Part shown: positions 1-9,364 of the stretch, in pieces
How the letters are laid out: each line of letters opens with the position of its first letter
Numbering within the stretch: the first letter of the stretch is position 1
NCBI GenBank assembly: GCA_965601955.1
Contig: OZ271855.1
Span: 3,720,001-3,784,000 of the forward strand
Direction of reading: 5' to 3'
Length of the DNA stretch: 64,000 bases
Source of the DNA: RHLJ01 sp965601955
GTDB lineage: Bacteria; Bacteroidota; Rhodothermia; Balneolales; Balneolaceae
Program-made: the position numbers and the translations under genes
The notes under the pieces: generated by a model
The model's input: the letters and a program-made list of their open reading frames with translations, nothing else
Databases searched by the model: none
Told to the model about the DNA's origin: nothing

Positions 1-480
1 TGTGGCTTCGTATTCGCAATTTTTGCCTATGTATCAGGCCGTGTAGACTTTTCTGGTTTCCTTGACATCATGTATCTACCAGGAGCCGGAGAGCTAACTA
101 TTTTCTGTGCAGCCTTAATTGGAGCCTGTATGGGCTTCTTGTGGTACAACACCAATCCAGCCTCTGTATTTATGGGCGACACCGGCTCTTTAGCTTTAGG
201 TGGGGCTTTTGGAGCCCTGGCTTTAATGCTGCATAAAGAACTCCTGCTTCCTTTCATATGTGGTGTTTTCTTTTTTGAGACATTGTCTGTGATTATCCAG
301 ACTACCTACTTCAAATACACTAAAAAGAAGTATGGAGAAGGGCGCAGGGTATTCCTCATGACTCCTATCCACCATCACTTTGAAAAGAAAGGCTGGTCGG
401 AACAGAAAATCGTAGTACGCTTTTGGATTATCACTATCCTTCTGGCGCTCATCAGCTTACTAACCCTGAAACTCCGTTAA
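1..480 (+). CDS. mraY: MraY, phospho-MurNAc-pentapeptide transferase (3' part)
   Basis: Transfers phospho-MurNAc-pentapeptide from the UDP precursor to undecaprenyl phosphate, making lipid I at the inner membrane. The frame is open from base 1, so the 5' part lies outside the window; about 159 C-terminal residues are visible. The stretch NPASVFMGDTGSLALGG carries the conserved catalytic aspartate region, and MTPIHHHFEKKGW is the family's histidine-rich motif. Hydrophobic segments fit the last membrane helices. The stop codon overlaps the murD start by one base (TAATG), indicating translational coupling. Family assignment is secure. Confidence 0.97.
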   Translation, partial: CGFVFAIFAYVSGRVDFSGFLDIMYLPGAGELTIFCAALIGACMGFLWYNTNPASVFMGDTGSLALGGAFGALALMLHKELLLPFICGVFFFETLSVIIQTTYFKYTKKKYGEGRRVFLMTPIHHHFEKKGWSEQKIVVRFWIITILLALISLLTLKLR

Positions 481-1832
481 TGAATATAGAAGGAAAACAT
501 ATCATTGTTATCGGAGCAGCCAGAAGTGGTTTAGCCGTAGCTCTTCTTTTAAAGAAAAAAGGAGCTGATGTCTTTGTCACCGATGCCGGAGCTATTTCCG
601 AAGCCTCAAAGAAGAGACTGGAAGCTAATGCCATTGCCTTCGAAGAATCAGGGCATACAGCATTAGCTGAGCAGGGAGAATTTGCAGTGGTTAGCCCCGG
701 AGTACCAACTGAAGCGTCTTTGGTGCAATTCTATTTGAATTCTGGCTTAGAAGTATTCTCCGAAATAGAAGCTGCCAGTTGGTTTACTAATGAAGATATC
801 ATTGCCATAACCGGAAGTAACGGAAAAACCACGGTTACCACATGGCTGGCCCATATTTGGGAAACAGCCGCTAAGGATTTCAGCATGGCTGGAAATATCG
901 GATTTGCCTTCTCTGATAAGGTTGATATAACAGAAGGAACCCACATTTTAGAGGTTAGCAGCTTCCAGCTGGATCATATAAAAAGTTTCCACCCGGAAAT
1001 AAGTGTGCTATTAAATATTACCCCAGATCATCTAGACAGGTACGGGAACAGCCTGGAAGCCTATGCTGCTTCAAAATTTAGAATTACAGAAAATCAGACT
1101 ACGGAGAACTGGTTCATCTTCAATTACGATGACCCGCTCATTAAAGAGCACGTTGAGAGTCTTCAAAAAAAGGAAAGCTTCCCCACATTGTGGGGCTTTT
1201 CCAATACAGAAGAAGTCCCTCAGGGTGCCTTCATAAGAAACGAACATATCATCTTCAGACTAAACAATAAGGAAGAAACCCTTATGCCAGTGTACGAAAT
1301 AGGCCTTAAAGGTCAACATAACCTACAAAATGGATTGGCGGCGGCATTAGCTGCCCGGGCTGCGGAAATAAAGAATGAGGCTATTCGAGAAAGCCTTAAA
1401 ACCTTTACCGGAGTTGAACACCGACTTGAAGTCGTACGCGAAGTACAGGGAGTTAAGTACATCAACGATAGCAAAGCTACCAATGTAAACGCCGTTTGGT
1501 TTGCACTAGACAGCTATAACGTTCCCATGACCTTAATTCTCGGAGGCAGGGACAAAGGAAATGACTACTCTGAATTGATTGATCAGATTCGCGATAAGGT
1601 ACATACCGTTATAGCCATTGGAGAATCAAAAGAACGAGTGAAAGAACAACTTGGCTCGGTACCTCCTCAATTTGAGATGGCTGAAACCATGCGTGATGCC
1701 GTTCGGCTTGCAAAGAAAGGTGCGAAACGAGGAGAAGTGGTTTTGCTAAGCCCGGCCTGCTCCTCCTTCGACATGTTTGACAGTTATGAACATCGCGGAA
1801 AAGTATTTAAAGAAGAAGTGTACAAACTATGA
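480..1832 (+). CDS. murD: MurD, UDP-MurNAc-L-Ala--D-Glu ligase
   Basis: Cytoplasmic ATP-dependent ligase adding D-glutamate to UDP-MurNAc-L-alanine. The chosen start is the ATG overlapping the mraY stop by one base, giving 450 residues, the usual size. An N-terminal GAARSG nucleotide-fold motif is at residues 12-17 and the Mur ligase ATP loop TGSNGKTT at 111-118. Later motifs NITPDHLDRY and HRLEVV, and NDSKATN near the C-terminal domain, are typical MurD. An upstream in-frame TTG at 423 would add 19 residues inside mraY and is unlikely. Part of the division/wall operon. Confidence 0.97.
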   Translation: MNIEGKHIIVIGAARSGLAVALLLKKKGADVFVTDAGAISEASKKRLEANAIAFEESGHTALAEQGEFAVVSPGVPTEASLVQFYLNSGLEVFSEIEAASWFTNEDIIAITGSNGKTTVTTWLAHIWETAAKDFSMAGNIGFAFSDKVDITEGTHILEVSSFQLDHIKSFHPEISVLLNITPDHLDRYGNSLEAYAASKFRITENQTTENWFIFNYDDPLIKEHVESLQKKESFPTLWGFSNTEEVPQGAFIRNEHIIFRLNNKEETLMPVYEIGLKGQHNLQNGLAAALAARAAEIKNEAIRESLKTFTGVEHRLEVVREVQGVKYINDSKATNVNAVWFALDSYNVPMTLILGGRDKGNDYSELIDQIRDKVHTVIAIGESKERVKEQLGSVPPQFEMAETMRDAVRLAKKGAKRGEVVLLSPACSSFDMFDSYEHRGKVFKEEVYKL

Positions 1833-1838
1833 ACAGAG

Positions 1839-1913
1839 ACAAAGTACCAGAGTTACAGAGTAGCAAAGTATTAGGCAATGATACTTTGCTACTCTGCAAC
1901 TCGACCACTTTGT
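1839..1913. repeat. Imperfect inverted repeat between murD and ftsW
   Basis: Two 32-base arms (1839-1870 and 1882-1913) are reverse complements with five mismatches; the inner 21 bases (1850-1870 and 1882-1902) have only one. The loop is 11 bases. It begins just after the murD stop and ends 12 bases before the ftsW ATG. A run of A follows the right arm, but there is no T-run, so a classical terminator is not supported. It may be an intergenic repeat or an RNA hairpin affecting operon mRNA. Confidence 0.75.
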
Positions 1914-1925
1914 AACTCAAAAAAA

Positions 1926-3116
1926 ATGATTTATACCTCACCACATAGCAATTTTTCAAGCGTCTTAGGCACTACTCCCGAGGATATCGATACCCGGAAA
2001 CAAGGGAGTGACCGGATTCTGCTTATGGCCATCATCATGCTTATGATGTTTGGAGTGCTAGCGGTGTATTCGTCAATTGCCTTCTTTGCCGCATCGAATG
2101 AGACCTCAGCCTTTGCGTTAGTAACGCGCCATGTGGTAAAACTGGGAATCGCCTTCTTTGTGATGCTGATTGCCTCCAAAATCAATTATCACACCTTAGC
2201 CAAGTTCAGCCGATTAGGTATGGTTGTGAGTCTTCTTTTGTTGGTGGCTGTACTAATTTTTGGAACGGAACAATTCGGAGCCAAGCGATGGCTTAACCTG
2301 GCTGGCTTCAGTTTCCAGCCATCAACCATTGCAAGTGTAGCACTCATCCTTCATGTAAGTGTTTTACTAAGTGAGAAGCAGGACTATGTGAAAGATTTTA
2401 AGAAATCATTCATGCCCATCATGGTGTGGGTAACCGTTACCTGCGGGCTTATTGGGGTCGAAGATTTTAGTAGTGCCGGTATCCTAATGGGAATCTGCCT
2501 GATTATGATGTTTATTGGCCGCGTAAGTGTCCTCCAGCTTGGAACTATGATAGCTATCGCGGGACTGGGAGGTATGCTCTTGTTGAGCCAATCAGAAAAC
2601 CGCCAAAGCAGGATCGATCAATACTTGCAGCAGATTAAAAACATCGAAACCCAGGAATTTTTAACAGGCAGTGGCTACCAGGCGCAACAGGCTCATATCG
2701 CCATTGCTAAGGGTGAACTGATCGGGGTAGGCATTGGAAAAAGCTCACAACGAGACTTCCTTCCTGCTCCTTATAATGATTTTATTTTCGCTATCATCGC
2801 GGAAGAATATGGAATCATGGGCGCTATGGCACTCATTGTTCTGTTCAGCCTGATTTTGATTCGAGGGGTTGTATTCATTGCAAGGAAGGCTGAGGATACA
2901 CTTGGCTCCTTATTGGCGGTGGGATGTACCCTCACCATTGTCCTCTATGGTTTTGTGAATGCAAGCGTAGCGAGTGGGTTACTTCCAGTTACCGGGCTGC
3001 CTATGCCCTTTGTGAGTTATGGTGGTACCAGTATGATGTTCGCTGGCTTGATGGTGGGCATTCTGCTCAATATTTCTAAACACGATCGGGATCGGGGGGC
3101 CTTTTATTATGGCTAA
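1926..3116 (+). CDS. ftsW: FtsW, SEDS-family lipid II glycosyltransferase of the divisome
   Basis: Polytopic inner-membrane protein of the SEDS family that polymerises lipid II at the septum with a class B PBP. About 396 residues from ATG 1926; an upstream TTG at 1878 would read through the hairpin and is disfavoured. Family motifs are LPAPYNDFIFAIIAEEYG, containing the conserved aspartate, and LPMPFVSYGGTSMM. Oddity: the usual QPSE motif reads QPST (residues 131-134), and a serine stands where lysine usually follows. It overlaps murG by eight bases. FtsW rather than RodA is inferred from position between murD and murG. Confidence 0.95.
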   Translation: MIYTSPHSNFSSVLGTTPEDIDTRKQGSDRILLMAIIMLMMFGVLAVYSSIAFFAASNETSAFALVTRHVVKLGIAFFVMLIASKINYHTLAKFSRLGMVVSLLLLVAVLIFGTEQFGAKRWLNLAGFSFQPSTIASVALILHVSVLLSEKQDYVKDFKKSFMPIMVWVTVTCGLIGVEDFSSAGILMGICLIMMFIGRVSVLQLGTMIAIAGLGGMLLLSQSENRQSRIDQYLQQIKNIETQEFLTGSGYQAQQAHIAIAKGELIGVGIGKSSQRDFLPAPYNDFIFAIIAEEYGIMGAMALIVLFSLILIRGVVFIARKAEDTLGSLLAVGCTLTIVLYGFVNASVASGLLPVTGLPMPFVSYGGTSMMFAGLMVGILLNISKHDRDRGAFYYG

Positions 3117-4218
3117 TCCGAAAGTGTTAATCGCAGCAGGAGGTACGGGAGGACATGTGTATCCTGCTATTGCCATTGCCGACGCCTTAAAATTAGAGGA
3201 TGCATCTACCGAGGTAGTATTTGTAGGTACGCGGAATCATATGGAATGGAAGGCAGTACCTAAAGCAGGCTACGAGATTGTAAATGTATGGATTAGCGGA
3301 TTCCATCGAAGGCTAACCCTTAAGAACCTGCTCTTCCCTGTTAAGCTAATTACTGCCCTTACTCAAAGTGTATCTATCCTGGCTAAGTTTAAACCTCAGG
3401 TAGTGATTTCATGCGGAGGTTACGTTGCAGGGCCAGTGGGTTGGGTTGCCGGTAAACAAGGCATTCCTGTGGTTATCCAGGAGCAGAATAGCTTCCCGGG
3501 AGTCACTAACAGGCTACTGGCTAAATTTGCTTCAAAAATATTCACCGCTTTCAAAGAGGCTGATCAGTTCCTTCCCGAAGAGAAAACAGAAGTGGTAGGG
3601 AACCCAACCCGGAATACACTAACCGCTGTTGAAAAGGAAGTTGGTTTGACTGCCTTTGGTTTCGATAGTTTTAAGCCCGTGCTGTTAATTATGGGAGGAA
3701 GCGGAGGAGCTCTCACTATCAACCAGGCAATGAAACAAAATCTGGATCAGCTTCACAATAAGGCGGGACTTCAAATTATCTGGCAATGCGGTTCACGATA
3801 TTTTGATGCTCTTTCCGAAGAAATTGACCTTGAAAGCTATCCAAACCTCAGGCTTACTGCTTTTATCGATAACATGCCTGAAGCCTATGCCGCTTCTGAT
3901 TTGGTAATTAGCAGAGCTGGTGCCAGTTCTTGTTCGGAATTCATGCTTACAGGAATGCCTAGTGTGCTCATCCCCTCTCCTAATGTGGCAGGAGATCATC
4001 AAACAGCAAACGCAAAGGCAATGCGTGACGCCGGTGCTTCTGAATTGATAAAAGATGATGAAGTGGTTGACACTCTCCCGGGACTTGTTGAACGATTGAT
4101 CTCGGATCAGGAATCGCTTAAGAAAATGAATCAGGCAGCACTAAAACTGGCTAAACCAGATGCAGCAAAGCAGATCGCCAAAGAAATTTTAACCCTTGCA
4201 AGTTCCAGATTGAATTGA
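3109..4218 (+). CDS. murG: MurG, lipid II synthase (GlcNAc transferase)
   Basis: Peripheral inner-membrane GT28 glycosyltransferase that adds GlcNAc to lipid I. The 369 residues match the family size. The N-terminal glycine-rich loop GGTGGHVYPA, the membrane-proximal ISCGGYVAGP segment, and the UDP-GlcNAc site GGSGGALTINQAM are visible; SRAGASSCSE lies in the C-terminal donor domain. The ATG overlaps the end of ftsW by eight bases and a G-rich stretch (GGGGGG) precedes it, one of the few Shine-Dalgarno-like sites here. The stop overlaps murC by one base. Confidence 0.97.
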   Translation: MANPKVLIAAGGTGGHVYPAIAIADALKLEDASTEVVFVGTRNHMEWKAVPKAGYEIVNVWISGFHRRLTLKNLLFPVKLITALTQSVSILAKFKPQVVISCGGYVAGPVGWVAGKQGIPVVIQEQNSFPGVTNRLLAKFASKIFTAFKEADQFLPEEKTEVVGNPTRNTLTAVEKEVGLTAFGFDSFKPVLLIMGGSGGALTINQAMKQNLDQLHNKAGLQIIWQCGSRYFDALSEEIDLESYPNLRLTAFIDNMPEAYAASDLVISRAGASSCSEFMLTGMPSVLIPSPNVAGDHQTANAKAMRDAGASELIKDDEVVDTLPGLVERLISDQESLKKMNQAALKLAKPDAAKQIAKEILTLASSRLN

Positions 4219-5645
4219 TGGATAAACGAATCGAAACACAACCCGTTTTTGGCAGAACCCGACATATTCATATGGTGGGAATTGGTGGCATAGGTATGAG
4301 CGGGATGGCTGAGATACTGATCCATCGTGGGTATAAAGTGTCCGGTTCGGATGGAATGCTTAGTGAAACCACAAAGCGCCTTGAAGAACTTGGAGCAACT
4401 ATTTATGAAGGGCACCATGCGGAAAATATCGAAGGTGCAGATGTTGTGGTGTATACCAGTGCGGTGAAGGCTACCGAAAATGAAGAAACCAAAGCTGCCC
4501 TTGAAAAGCGAATCCCTACGATCAAACGTGCTGAAATGCTGGCCGAGCTTATGAAAATGAAGTACGGAATTGGCGTAGCGGGCACTCATGGGAAAACTAC
4601 AACCACTACTATGGTTGGGCTGGTTACACGTGAAGGCAATTACGATCCTACCATTATCGTAGGCGGTAAAGTGCATAGCTTTGACAAAACCAATGCGGTA
4701 GTTGGAAAGGGAGATGTAATTGTAGTAGAAGCGGATGAATTTGACCGAACCTTCCTTCGCCTTACTCCATCCATTGCTATCATTACCAACATAGAAGCGG
4801 AGCATCTCGATATTTACGACGATTTAGAAGACGTAAAACAGGCTTTCGTCGATTATGCCAACAAAGTTCCTTTTTATGGATCCGTAATTGTGTGCCTCGA
4901 CGACCCAAATGTGCGTAGCATTCTCCCTCTGCTTGAACGTAGAATTATCTCTTATGGAATTACGCCTCAGGCACAACTTCGAGCTACTGATATCCGGCTT
5001 TCTGAGTTCACTGCCACATTCACAGTAGTTTATAATGATGAAAAGCTTGGAGTGGTCACGTTGAAAGCTCCGGGCGAGCATAACGTAAAGAATGCGTTAG
5101 CTTCCATTGCTACAGGCTTAGAACTGGGTATTGATTTCAAGCTTATCAAAGCCGGAATCGAAAGCTTCCAGGGGGTGTACCGCCGCTTCCAGCTAAAGTA
5201 TAACAATGGAATTATGGTGATTGATGATTATGCGCATCATCCAACCGAAGTACAGGCAACACTTAGTGCTGCTCGAAAAGGTTGGCCAGACCGTAGAATT
5301 GTCACGGTATTCCAGCCCCACTTGTATTCCAGAACCCAGGAGCTTTATAAGGAATTTGGCCTCTCGTTCTTTGATGCTGAAATGCTGGTTGTGACTGATG
5401 TATATCCTTCTCGCGAAAAACCTATTGAAGGAGTAACCGGAGAGCTAATAGCCGGAACGGCTGAGCAGTACGGTCACAAGAATGTGCTCTATGTCGAAGA
5501 CAAGAACGATGTAAGTGATAAACTGAAAGAAGTGATTCGAGCTGGGGATATCATCATCACTATGGGAGCGGGAGATATTTACCGTTCCGGTGAAGACTTC
5601 GTCCAGGAAATCGAATCAGGAAATTTTAACGTCGAATCCAATTGA
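4218..5645 (+). CDS. murC: MurC, UDP-MurNAc--L-alanine ligase
   Basis: Cytoplasmic ATP-dependent ligase adding the first amino acid, L-alanine, to UDP-MurNAc. From ATG 4218, which overlaps the murG stop as TGATG, it has 475 residues; a TTG three bases upstream is also possible. The nucleotide-fold motif GIGGIGMSG is at residues 21-29 and the ATP loop GTHGKTT at 122-128. DDYAHHPTE and FQPHLYSRT in the C-terminal half are MurC hallmarks. No ddl or murB follows, in agreement with Bacteroidota cluster order. The 3' end overlaps the ftsQ start by four bases. Confidence 0.97.
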   Translation: MDKRIETQPVFGRTRHIHMVGIGGIGMSGMAEILIHRGYKVSGSDGMLSETTKRLEELGATIYEGHHAENIEGADVVVYTSAVKATENEETKAALEKRIPTIKRAEMLAELMKMKYGIGVAGTHGKTTTTTMVGLVTREGNYDPTIIVGGKVHSFDKTNAVVGKGDVIVVEADEFDRTFLRLTPSIAIITNIEAEHLDIYDDLEDVKQAFVDYANKVPFYGSVIVCLDDPNVRSILPLLERRIISYGITPQAQLRATDIRLSEFTATFTVVYNDEKLGVVTLKAPGEHNVKNALASIATGLELGIDFKLIKAGIESFQGVYRRFQLKYNNGIMVIDDYAHHPTEVQATLSAARKGWPDRRIVTVFQPHLYSRTQELYKEFGLSFFDAEMLVVTDVYPSREKPIEGVTGELIAGTAEQYGHKNVLYVEDKNDVSDKLKEVIRAGDIIITMGAGDIYRSGEDFVQEIESGNFNVESN

Positions 5646-6388
5646 TTGACAAAACCCCACATATCGAGACTAAGAAAAGCAATCTCCTGCCCTGGATGAC
5701 CGCTATTCTTTTGATTCTGGGCATCTCTGTAATTGCAGCTATGTACTGGATGAAGAATATCTCGGTAACCGGAGTGGAAGTATCTCAAACCTATTTCACA
5801 CAGCCTGAGGAGATCATCCTGGCGGCTGATGTGCCTGTGGGAATTAAACCGGATAGCCTTGATTTGGATGAGCTCATATCCAGAGTAGAACTATTGGATT
5901 ATGTGCACTCTGTCTCTCCTTATATCGAACCTAATGGGGATTTGCTTCTTACTGTAACTGAACGTTCTCCCTTAGCGCTACTTGTAGATGGAAAGGAACG
6001 AATTTACGTGGACGCTTACGGGGTTAAACTCCCAATTTTGGAGGGCAAAACTCTTGACCTGCCCCTGGTATATGGATTTGACGCTTCTTCCATCGCCGAT
6101 ACGTTGAGGTCGAAGGAATTTGAACAGGTAAGGAACTTCCTGCTTGGAGCAAGAGCAAACGAATTTGGATGGGTAACCATCAGCGAAGTGGCTTATAGCG
6201 CAGAACAAGGTGTGGTTGCGCTAAGTCACGAAAATGGAGTCAAGCTGATTTTCGGGGACAATGATTTCGAAACAAAGCTTAGAAACTGGAAGGCCTTTTA
6301 TGTGGAGGTTATCCGATCAAAAGGTATTCAACATATACAACAGGTTGACCTAAGGTTTAAAAACCAGGTGGTTACCCGAGAAACGTAG
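5642..6388 (+). CDS. ftsQ: FtsQ/DivIB-like cell division protein
   Basis: Bitopic division protein that links early and late divisome parts in the periplasm. The 248 residues show a short cytoplasmic N-terminus, one membrane segment at about 16-36, then a POTRA-like region (ISVTGVEV onward) and a beta-rich C-terminal half. Sequence is divergent, as is usual for this family in Bacteroidota; position between murC and ftsA is the main support. Start is probably TTG 5642, overlapping the murC stop as TTGA; the first in-frame ATG (5696) falls inside the membrane segment. Confidence 0.85.
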   Translation: MIDKTPHIETKKSNLLPWMTAILLILGISVIAAMYWMKNISVTGVEVSQTYFTQPEEIILAADVPVGIKPDSLDLDELISRVELLDYVHSVSPYIEPNGDLLLTVTERSPLALLVDGKERIYVDAYGVKLPILEGKTLDLPLVYGFDASSIADTLRSKEFEQVRNFLLGARANEFGWVTISEVAYSAEQGVVALSHENGVKLIFGDNDFETKLRNWKAFYVEVIRSKGIQHIQQVDLRFKNQVVTRET

Positions 6389-6414
6389 CAATCAAAAAAA
6401 CAGCGGATTAAGAA

Positions 6415-7674
6415 ATGTCAGAACAAGAAAATATCATGGTAGGTCTCGATATCGGGACGACAAAAATCTGTGCTATTGTTGCATCGATCGATGACCAGGA
6501 GCGCATCAATATCCTAGGTGTGGGGAAAGCTCCAAGCGAGGGCCTGAACCGGGGTGTGGTTGTTAACATCGATAAAACAGTTACGGCAATAAAAGATGCG
6601 ATAGCCCAGGCTGAGCTCGCTTCCGGTATCCAGGTTAATTCTGTGAATGTGGGGATCGCAGGAGATCATATTCGCAGCATGAGGAGCAAAGGGGTAATTA
6701 CCATCAACAATAAGGATAATGAAATTACCGGGCAGGATGTGGAACGACTACTGGAAGACTGCCAGCGTATCATGCTCCCTACCGATCAGCAAATTCTGCA
6801 TGTAATTCCACAGGAATTTGTAGTGGATGGGCAGGATGGCATTAACGACCCTGTTGGAATGAGTGGGATGCGTATGGAAGCAGAAGTACACATTATCACC
6901 GGGCTGGTTTCAGCTGCAAAGAATATTTACCGATGTGTAGAGCGTGCAGGGTACCAGGTAGCAGATATTATTCTTGAGCCTCTCGCTTCTTCTTATGCAG
7001 TACTTGACCAGGAAGAAAAAGAAGCAGGAGTTGTACTTGTCGATATCGGGGGTGGAACTACGGATGTGGCCATCTTCCAGGACAATACCATCCGGCATAC
7101 TGCAGTGATTGCCATCGCTGGTCAAAAGGTCACCGACGATATCCGCCTTGGCTTGAGTGTGCTTGACGATCAGGCAGAAACACTGAAACGAAATCACGGC
7201 GAAAGCTATGCCGACCTCATCCAGGCAGATGAAGTAATTACAGTACCTGGGATCGCAGGCCGGCCTCCAAAGGAAATCACTAAGAGTATTCTCGCTAAAA
7301 TCATCCAGGCAAGGATGGAAGAAATACTCGAAATCGTAAGTATCGAAATCAAACGAAGTGGATATTCAGAATCACTCAGCGCCGGAGTAGTACTTACCGG
7401 TGGTGGTTCATTAATCAAGAATATCACAGCGCTTGGTTCAGAAATTTTAGGTATGGATGCCAAAGTAGGTATTCCATTAGGCATTACCGGTGGGTTAATA
7501 CAAGAAGTAAACAGTCCTATTTATGCTACTGGCGTTGGATTGGTTATTCACGCCCTTAAAACCGGTAACAATACCAGCAAAACCATGATCCAATCCTCTG
7601 GCAAAGCTACCAGTGTGGAGCAGGTTATGGCAAAGATTGCAGATCGCATGAAAAGCTGGTTCAAAGAACTTTAA
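6415..7674 (+). CDS. ftsA: FtsA, actin-like division protein
   Basis: Actin-fold ATPase that tethers FtsZ to the inner membrane. The 419 residues include the phosphate-1 motif GLDIGTTKICAI near residue 10, the SHS2/1C region, the phosphate-2 motif VDIGGGTTDVAIF, and the adenosine motif GVVLTGGGSLI. The C-terminus MAKIADRMKSWFKEL can form the amphipathic membrane-targeting helix. Starts at ATG 6415, 26 bases after ftsQ, and is followed by ftsZ after 53 bases. Confidence 0.97.
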   Translation: MSEQENIMVGLDIGTTKICAIVASIDDQERINILGVGKAPSEGLNRGVVVNIDKTVTAIKDAIAQAELASGIQVNSVNVGIAGDHIRSMRSKGVITINNKDNEITGQDVERLLEDCQRIMLPTDQQILHVIPQEFVVDGQDGINDPVGMSGMRMEAEVHIITGLVSAAKNIYRCVERAGYQVADIILEPLASSYAVLDQEEKEAGVVLVDIGGGTTDVAIFQDNTIRHTAVIAIAGQKVTDDIRLGLSVLDDQAETLKRNHGESYADLIQADEVITVPGIAGRPPKEITKSILAKIIQARMEEILEIVSIEIKRSGYSESLSAGVVLTGGGSLIKNITALGSEILGMDAKVGIPLGITGGLIQEVNSPIYATGVGLVIHALKTGNNTSKTMIQSSGKATSVEQVMAKIADRMKSWFKEL

Positions 7675-7727
7675 CAATCATCTACAACAGAATAATCCAG
7701 TAAATAAAACATAAAAAAGGAGTTATC

Positions 7728-9029
7728 ATGGCTACTTTCTTTTTTGACGAGCAAAGCCAGGAAAACGCTAAGATTAAAGTCATCGGCGTTGGTGGCGGTG
7801 GCGGTAACGCCATTAATAATATGATCAGCATGGGCCTTGACAGCGTAGAGTATATCGCGCTTAATACAGACGCCCAGGCACTAAAAAACAGCATGGCTGA
7901 CCTTAAGATCCAGGTTGGTTCTGCCCTAACCAGCGGACTTGGTGCAGGGGCTCGCCCTGAAATCGGCCGCGAAGCTGTAGAAGAAAACCGGCATGAGATC
8001 GAAGAATCGATCGAAAGTGCGGACATGGTTTTCGTAACTGCAGGCATGGGCGGTGGAACCGGAACCGGAGGGGCTCCTGTAGTTGCAGGCATGGCCAAAC
8101 GAAAAGGCATCCTTACAGTAGGAATTATTACCACTCCATTTGAATGTGAGGGTAAAATCCGTAAAAAATATGCCCTTGAGGGAATCAATGAGCTAAAGAA
8201 AAACTGTGATACCGTCATAGTAATTCCTAATGAGCGCTTATTAGACATTGCTGATGAGAACACCTCGTTAATGGAAGCTTTTGCTCTAGCTAACGAAGTA
8301 CTCTACAATGCAACCCGTGGAATAAGCGATCTCATCCTAATGCCAGGTCTGATCAACCTTGATTTTGCAGATGTGCGCACCACAATGACGGACGGTGGCG
8401 CTGCAATCATGGGTTCATCTACTGCATCAGGTTCTGATAGAGCTGAACTTGCTGCTCGTGAAGCGATCAACTCTCCGCTTCTAGATGGAGTAAGCATTCG
8501 TGGAGCCAGAAATGTACTGGTTAATATCTCAGCCGGATCGAATCTAGGTATGAGAGAAACCACTACAGCAACCAGCATTATTCAACAGGAAGCAGGAGAT
8601 AATGCTGAAATCATCTTAGGTACAGTACTTGATGAAGATTTTGGTGATGAAATCATGGTTACGGTAATCGCTACTGGGTTTGATTTAGCAGAAGACCGAA
8701 CAGCTGCTAAAGTTGCTCCTAAGCAACCTATGGGAGTAGCAGCAGAAAACGCGATCAAAAACCAGGCACAACCTAAAAAGGAAATCGCTACCCGGTTTAC
8801 GCGAACGACCGGTGATTTCTACAAAGGTGAAGGAAATCTAAAACGCTTAGATACCCCTTCTTACTTACGTCGTGACCTCAACGTGAGAAAAGAAGAGGAA
8901 CCTACAACTGCCCAGGAAGAGTCTTCTTCCGAGGAGCAGAATAACGTAGCTCCGTTCCAAAGCAGAGCGGAGCGTATTCGGAAAGACGATTCTGATCAGC
9001 CCGCATTTTTGCGAAAGATCATGGATTAA
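7728..9029 (+). CDS. ftsZ: FtsZ, tubulin-like division GTPase
   Basis: Forms the cytokinetic ring. The 433 residues show the N-terminal GVGGGGGNAINNM loop, the tubulin signature GGGTGTG at residues 108-114, the T7 loop segment NLDFADVRTTM, a long variable acidic linker after about residue 320, and the conserved C-terminal peptide QPAFLRKIMD that binds FtsA. The start is supported by a strong Shine-Dalgarno-like AAAAAGGAG about six bases upstream, unusual in this window. It closes the cluster; a terminator lies about 150 bases downstream. Confidence 0.98.
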   Translation: MATFFFDEQSQENAKIKVIGVGGGGGNAINNMISMGLDSVEYIALNTDAQALKNSMADLKIQVGSALTSGLGAGARPEIGREAVEENRHEIEESIESADMVFVTAGMGGGTGTGGAPVVAGMAKRKGILTVGIITTPFECEGKIRKKYALEGINELKKNCDTVIVIPNERLLDIADENTSLMEAFALANEVLYNATRGISDLILMPGLINLDFADVRTTMTDGGAAIMGSSTASGSDRAELAAREAINSPLLDGVSIRGARNVLVNISAGSNLGMRETTTATSIIQQEAGDNAEIILGTVLDEDFGDEIMVTVIATGFDLAEDRTAAKVAPKQPMGVAAENAIKNQAQPKKEIATRFTRTTGDFYKGEGNLKRLDTPSYLRRDLNVRKEEEPTTAQEESSSEEQNNVAPFQSRAERIRKDDSDQPAFLRKIMD

Positions 9030-9364
9030 TTCTCCAAGAAAACCCGGCTTTTCCCCAGGGTACCATGGGAATGGTATCTCTAAGCCGGAACCGTTTACTG
9101 GATGAATATAGCCGTAATCCCTCCCGACAGCTGTCGAGAGGGGTGGCCCTACAGACGGCAGGCTATAGATTGCTAACAATAAAGGAAGCCCTTTGAACGG
9201 GGCTTCCTTTTTTTCTATGTTGACGTCATTCTGAGCATACTTATGAAGAATCATACCAAATAAGGGTTTAGATTCCTCGGGAGTACACCCGGAATGATCC
9301 TAAAAAGAAGATTGAAATTTTGCTAAAAATTCAGGTTTTTAATCTGAAATAAAATCAAAGAGTT
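9030..9364. other. Gene-free 335-base stretch after ftsZ, rich in hairpins
   Basis: No convincing reading frame. It holds, in order: a nested hairpin with CCGGCTT/AAGCCGG outer arms (9044-9050 and 9082-9088); a near-perfect 24-base palindrome at 9119-9142 flanked by TATAGCC/GGCTATA (9107-9113 and 9161-9167); a terminator at 9181-9214; and an imperfect inverted repeat starting GTCATTCTGAGC (9225-9252 and 9271-9298). The last resembles a common Bacteroidota intergenic repeat type. The remaining 66 bases lead into the next gene. Confidence 0.7.
9181..9214 (+). terminator. Intrinsic terminator of the division/wall operon
   Basis: AAGGAAGCCC pairs with GGGCTTCCTT across an eight-base loop and runs straight into seven T. 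It is the first strong terminator after ftsZ on the plus strand, so ftsZ transcripts probably carry a structured 3' tail of about 150 bases. Confidence 0.85.

Noticed and set aside
4131..4805. 224-codon frame on the minus strand over murG/murC
   Set aside because: Antisense to two clear genes with conserved motifs; no sign of selection.
7682..8263. 193-codon frame on the minus strand across ftsZ
   Set aside because: Entirely antisense to ftsZ; the protein is biased and matches no family, a shadow of the real gene.
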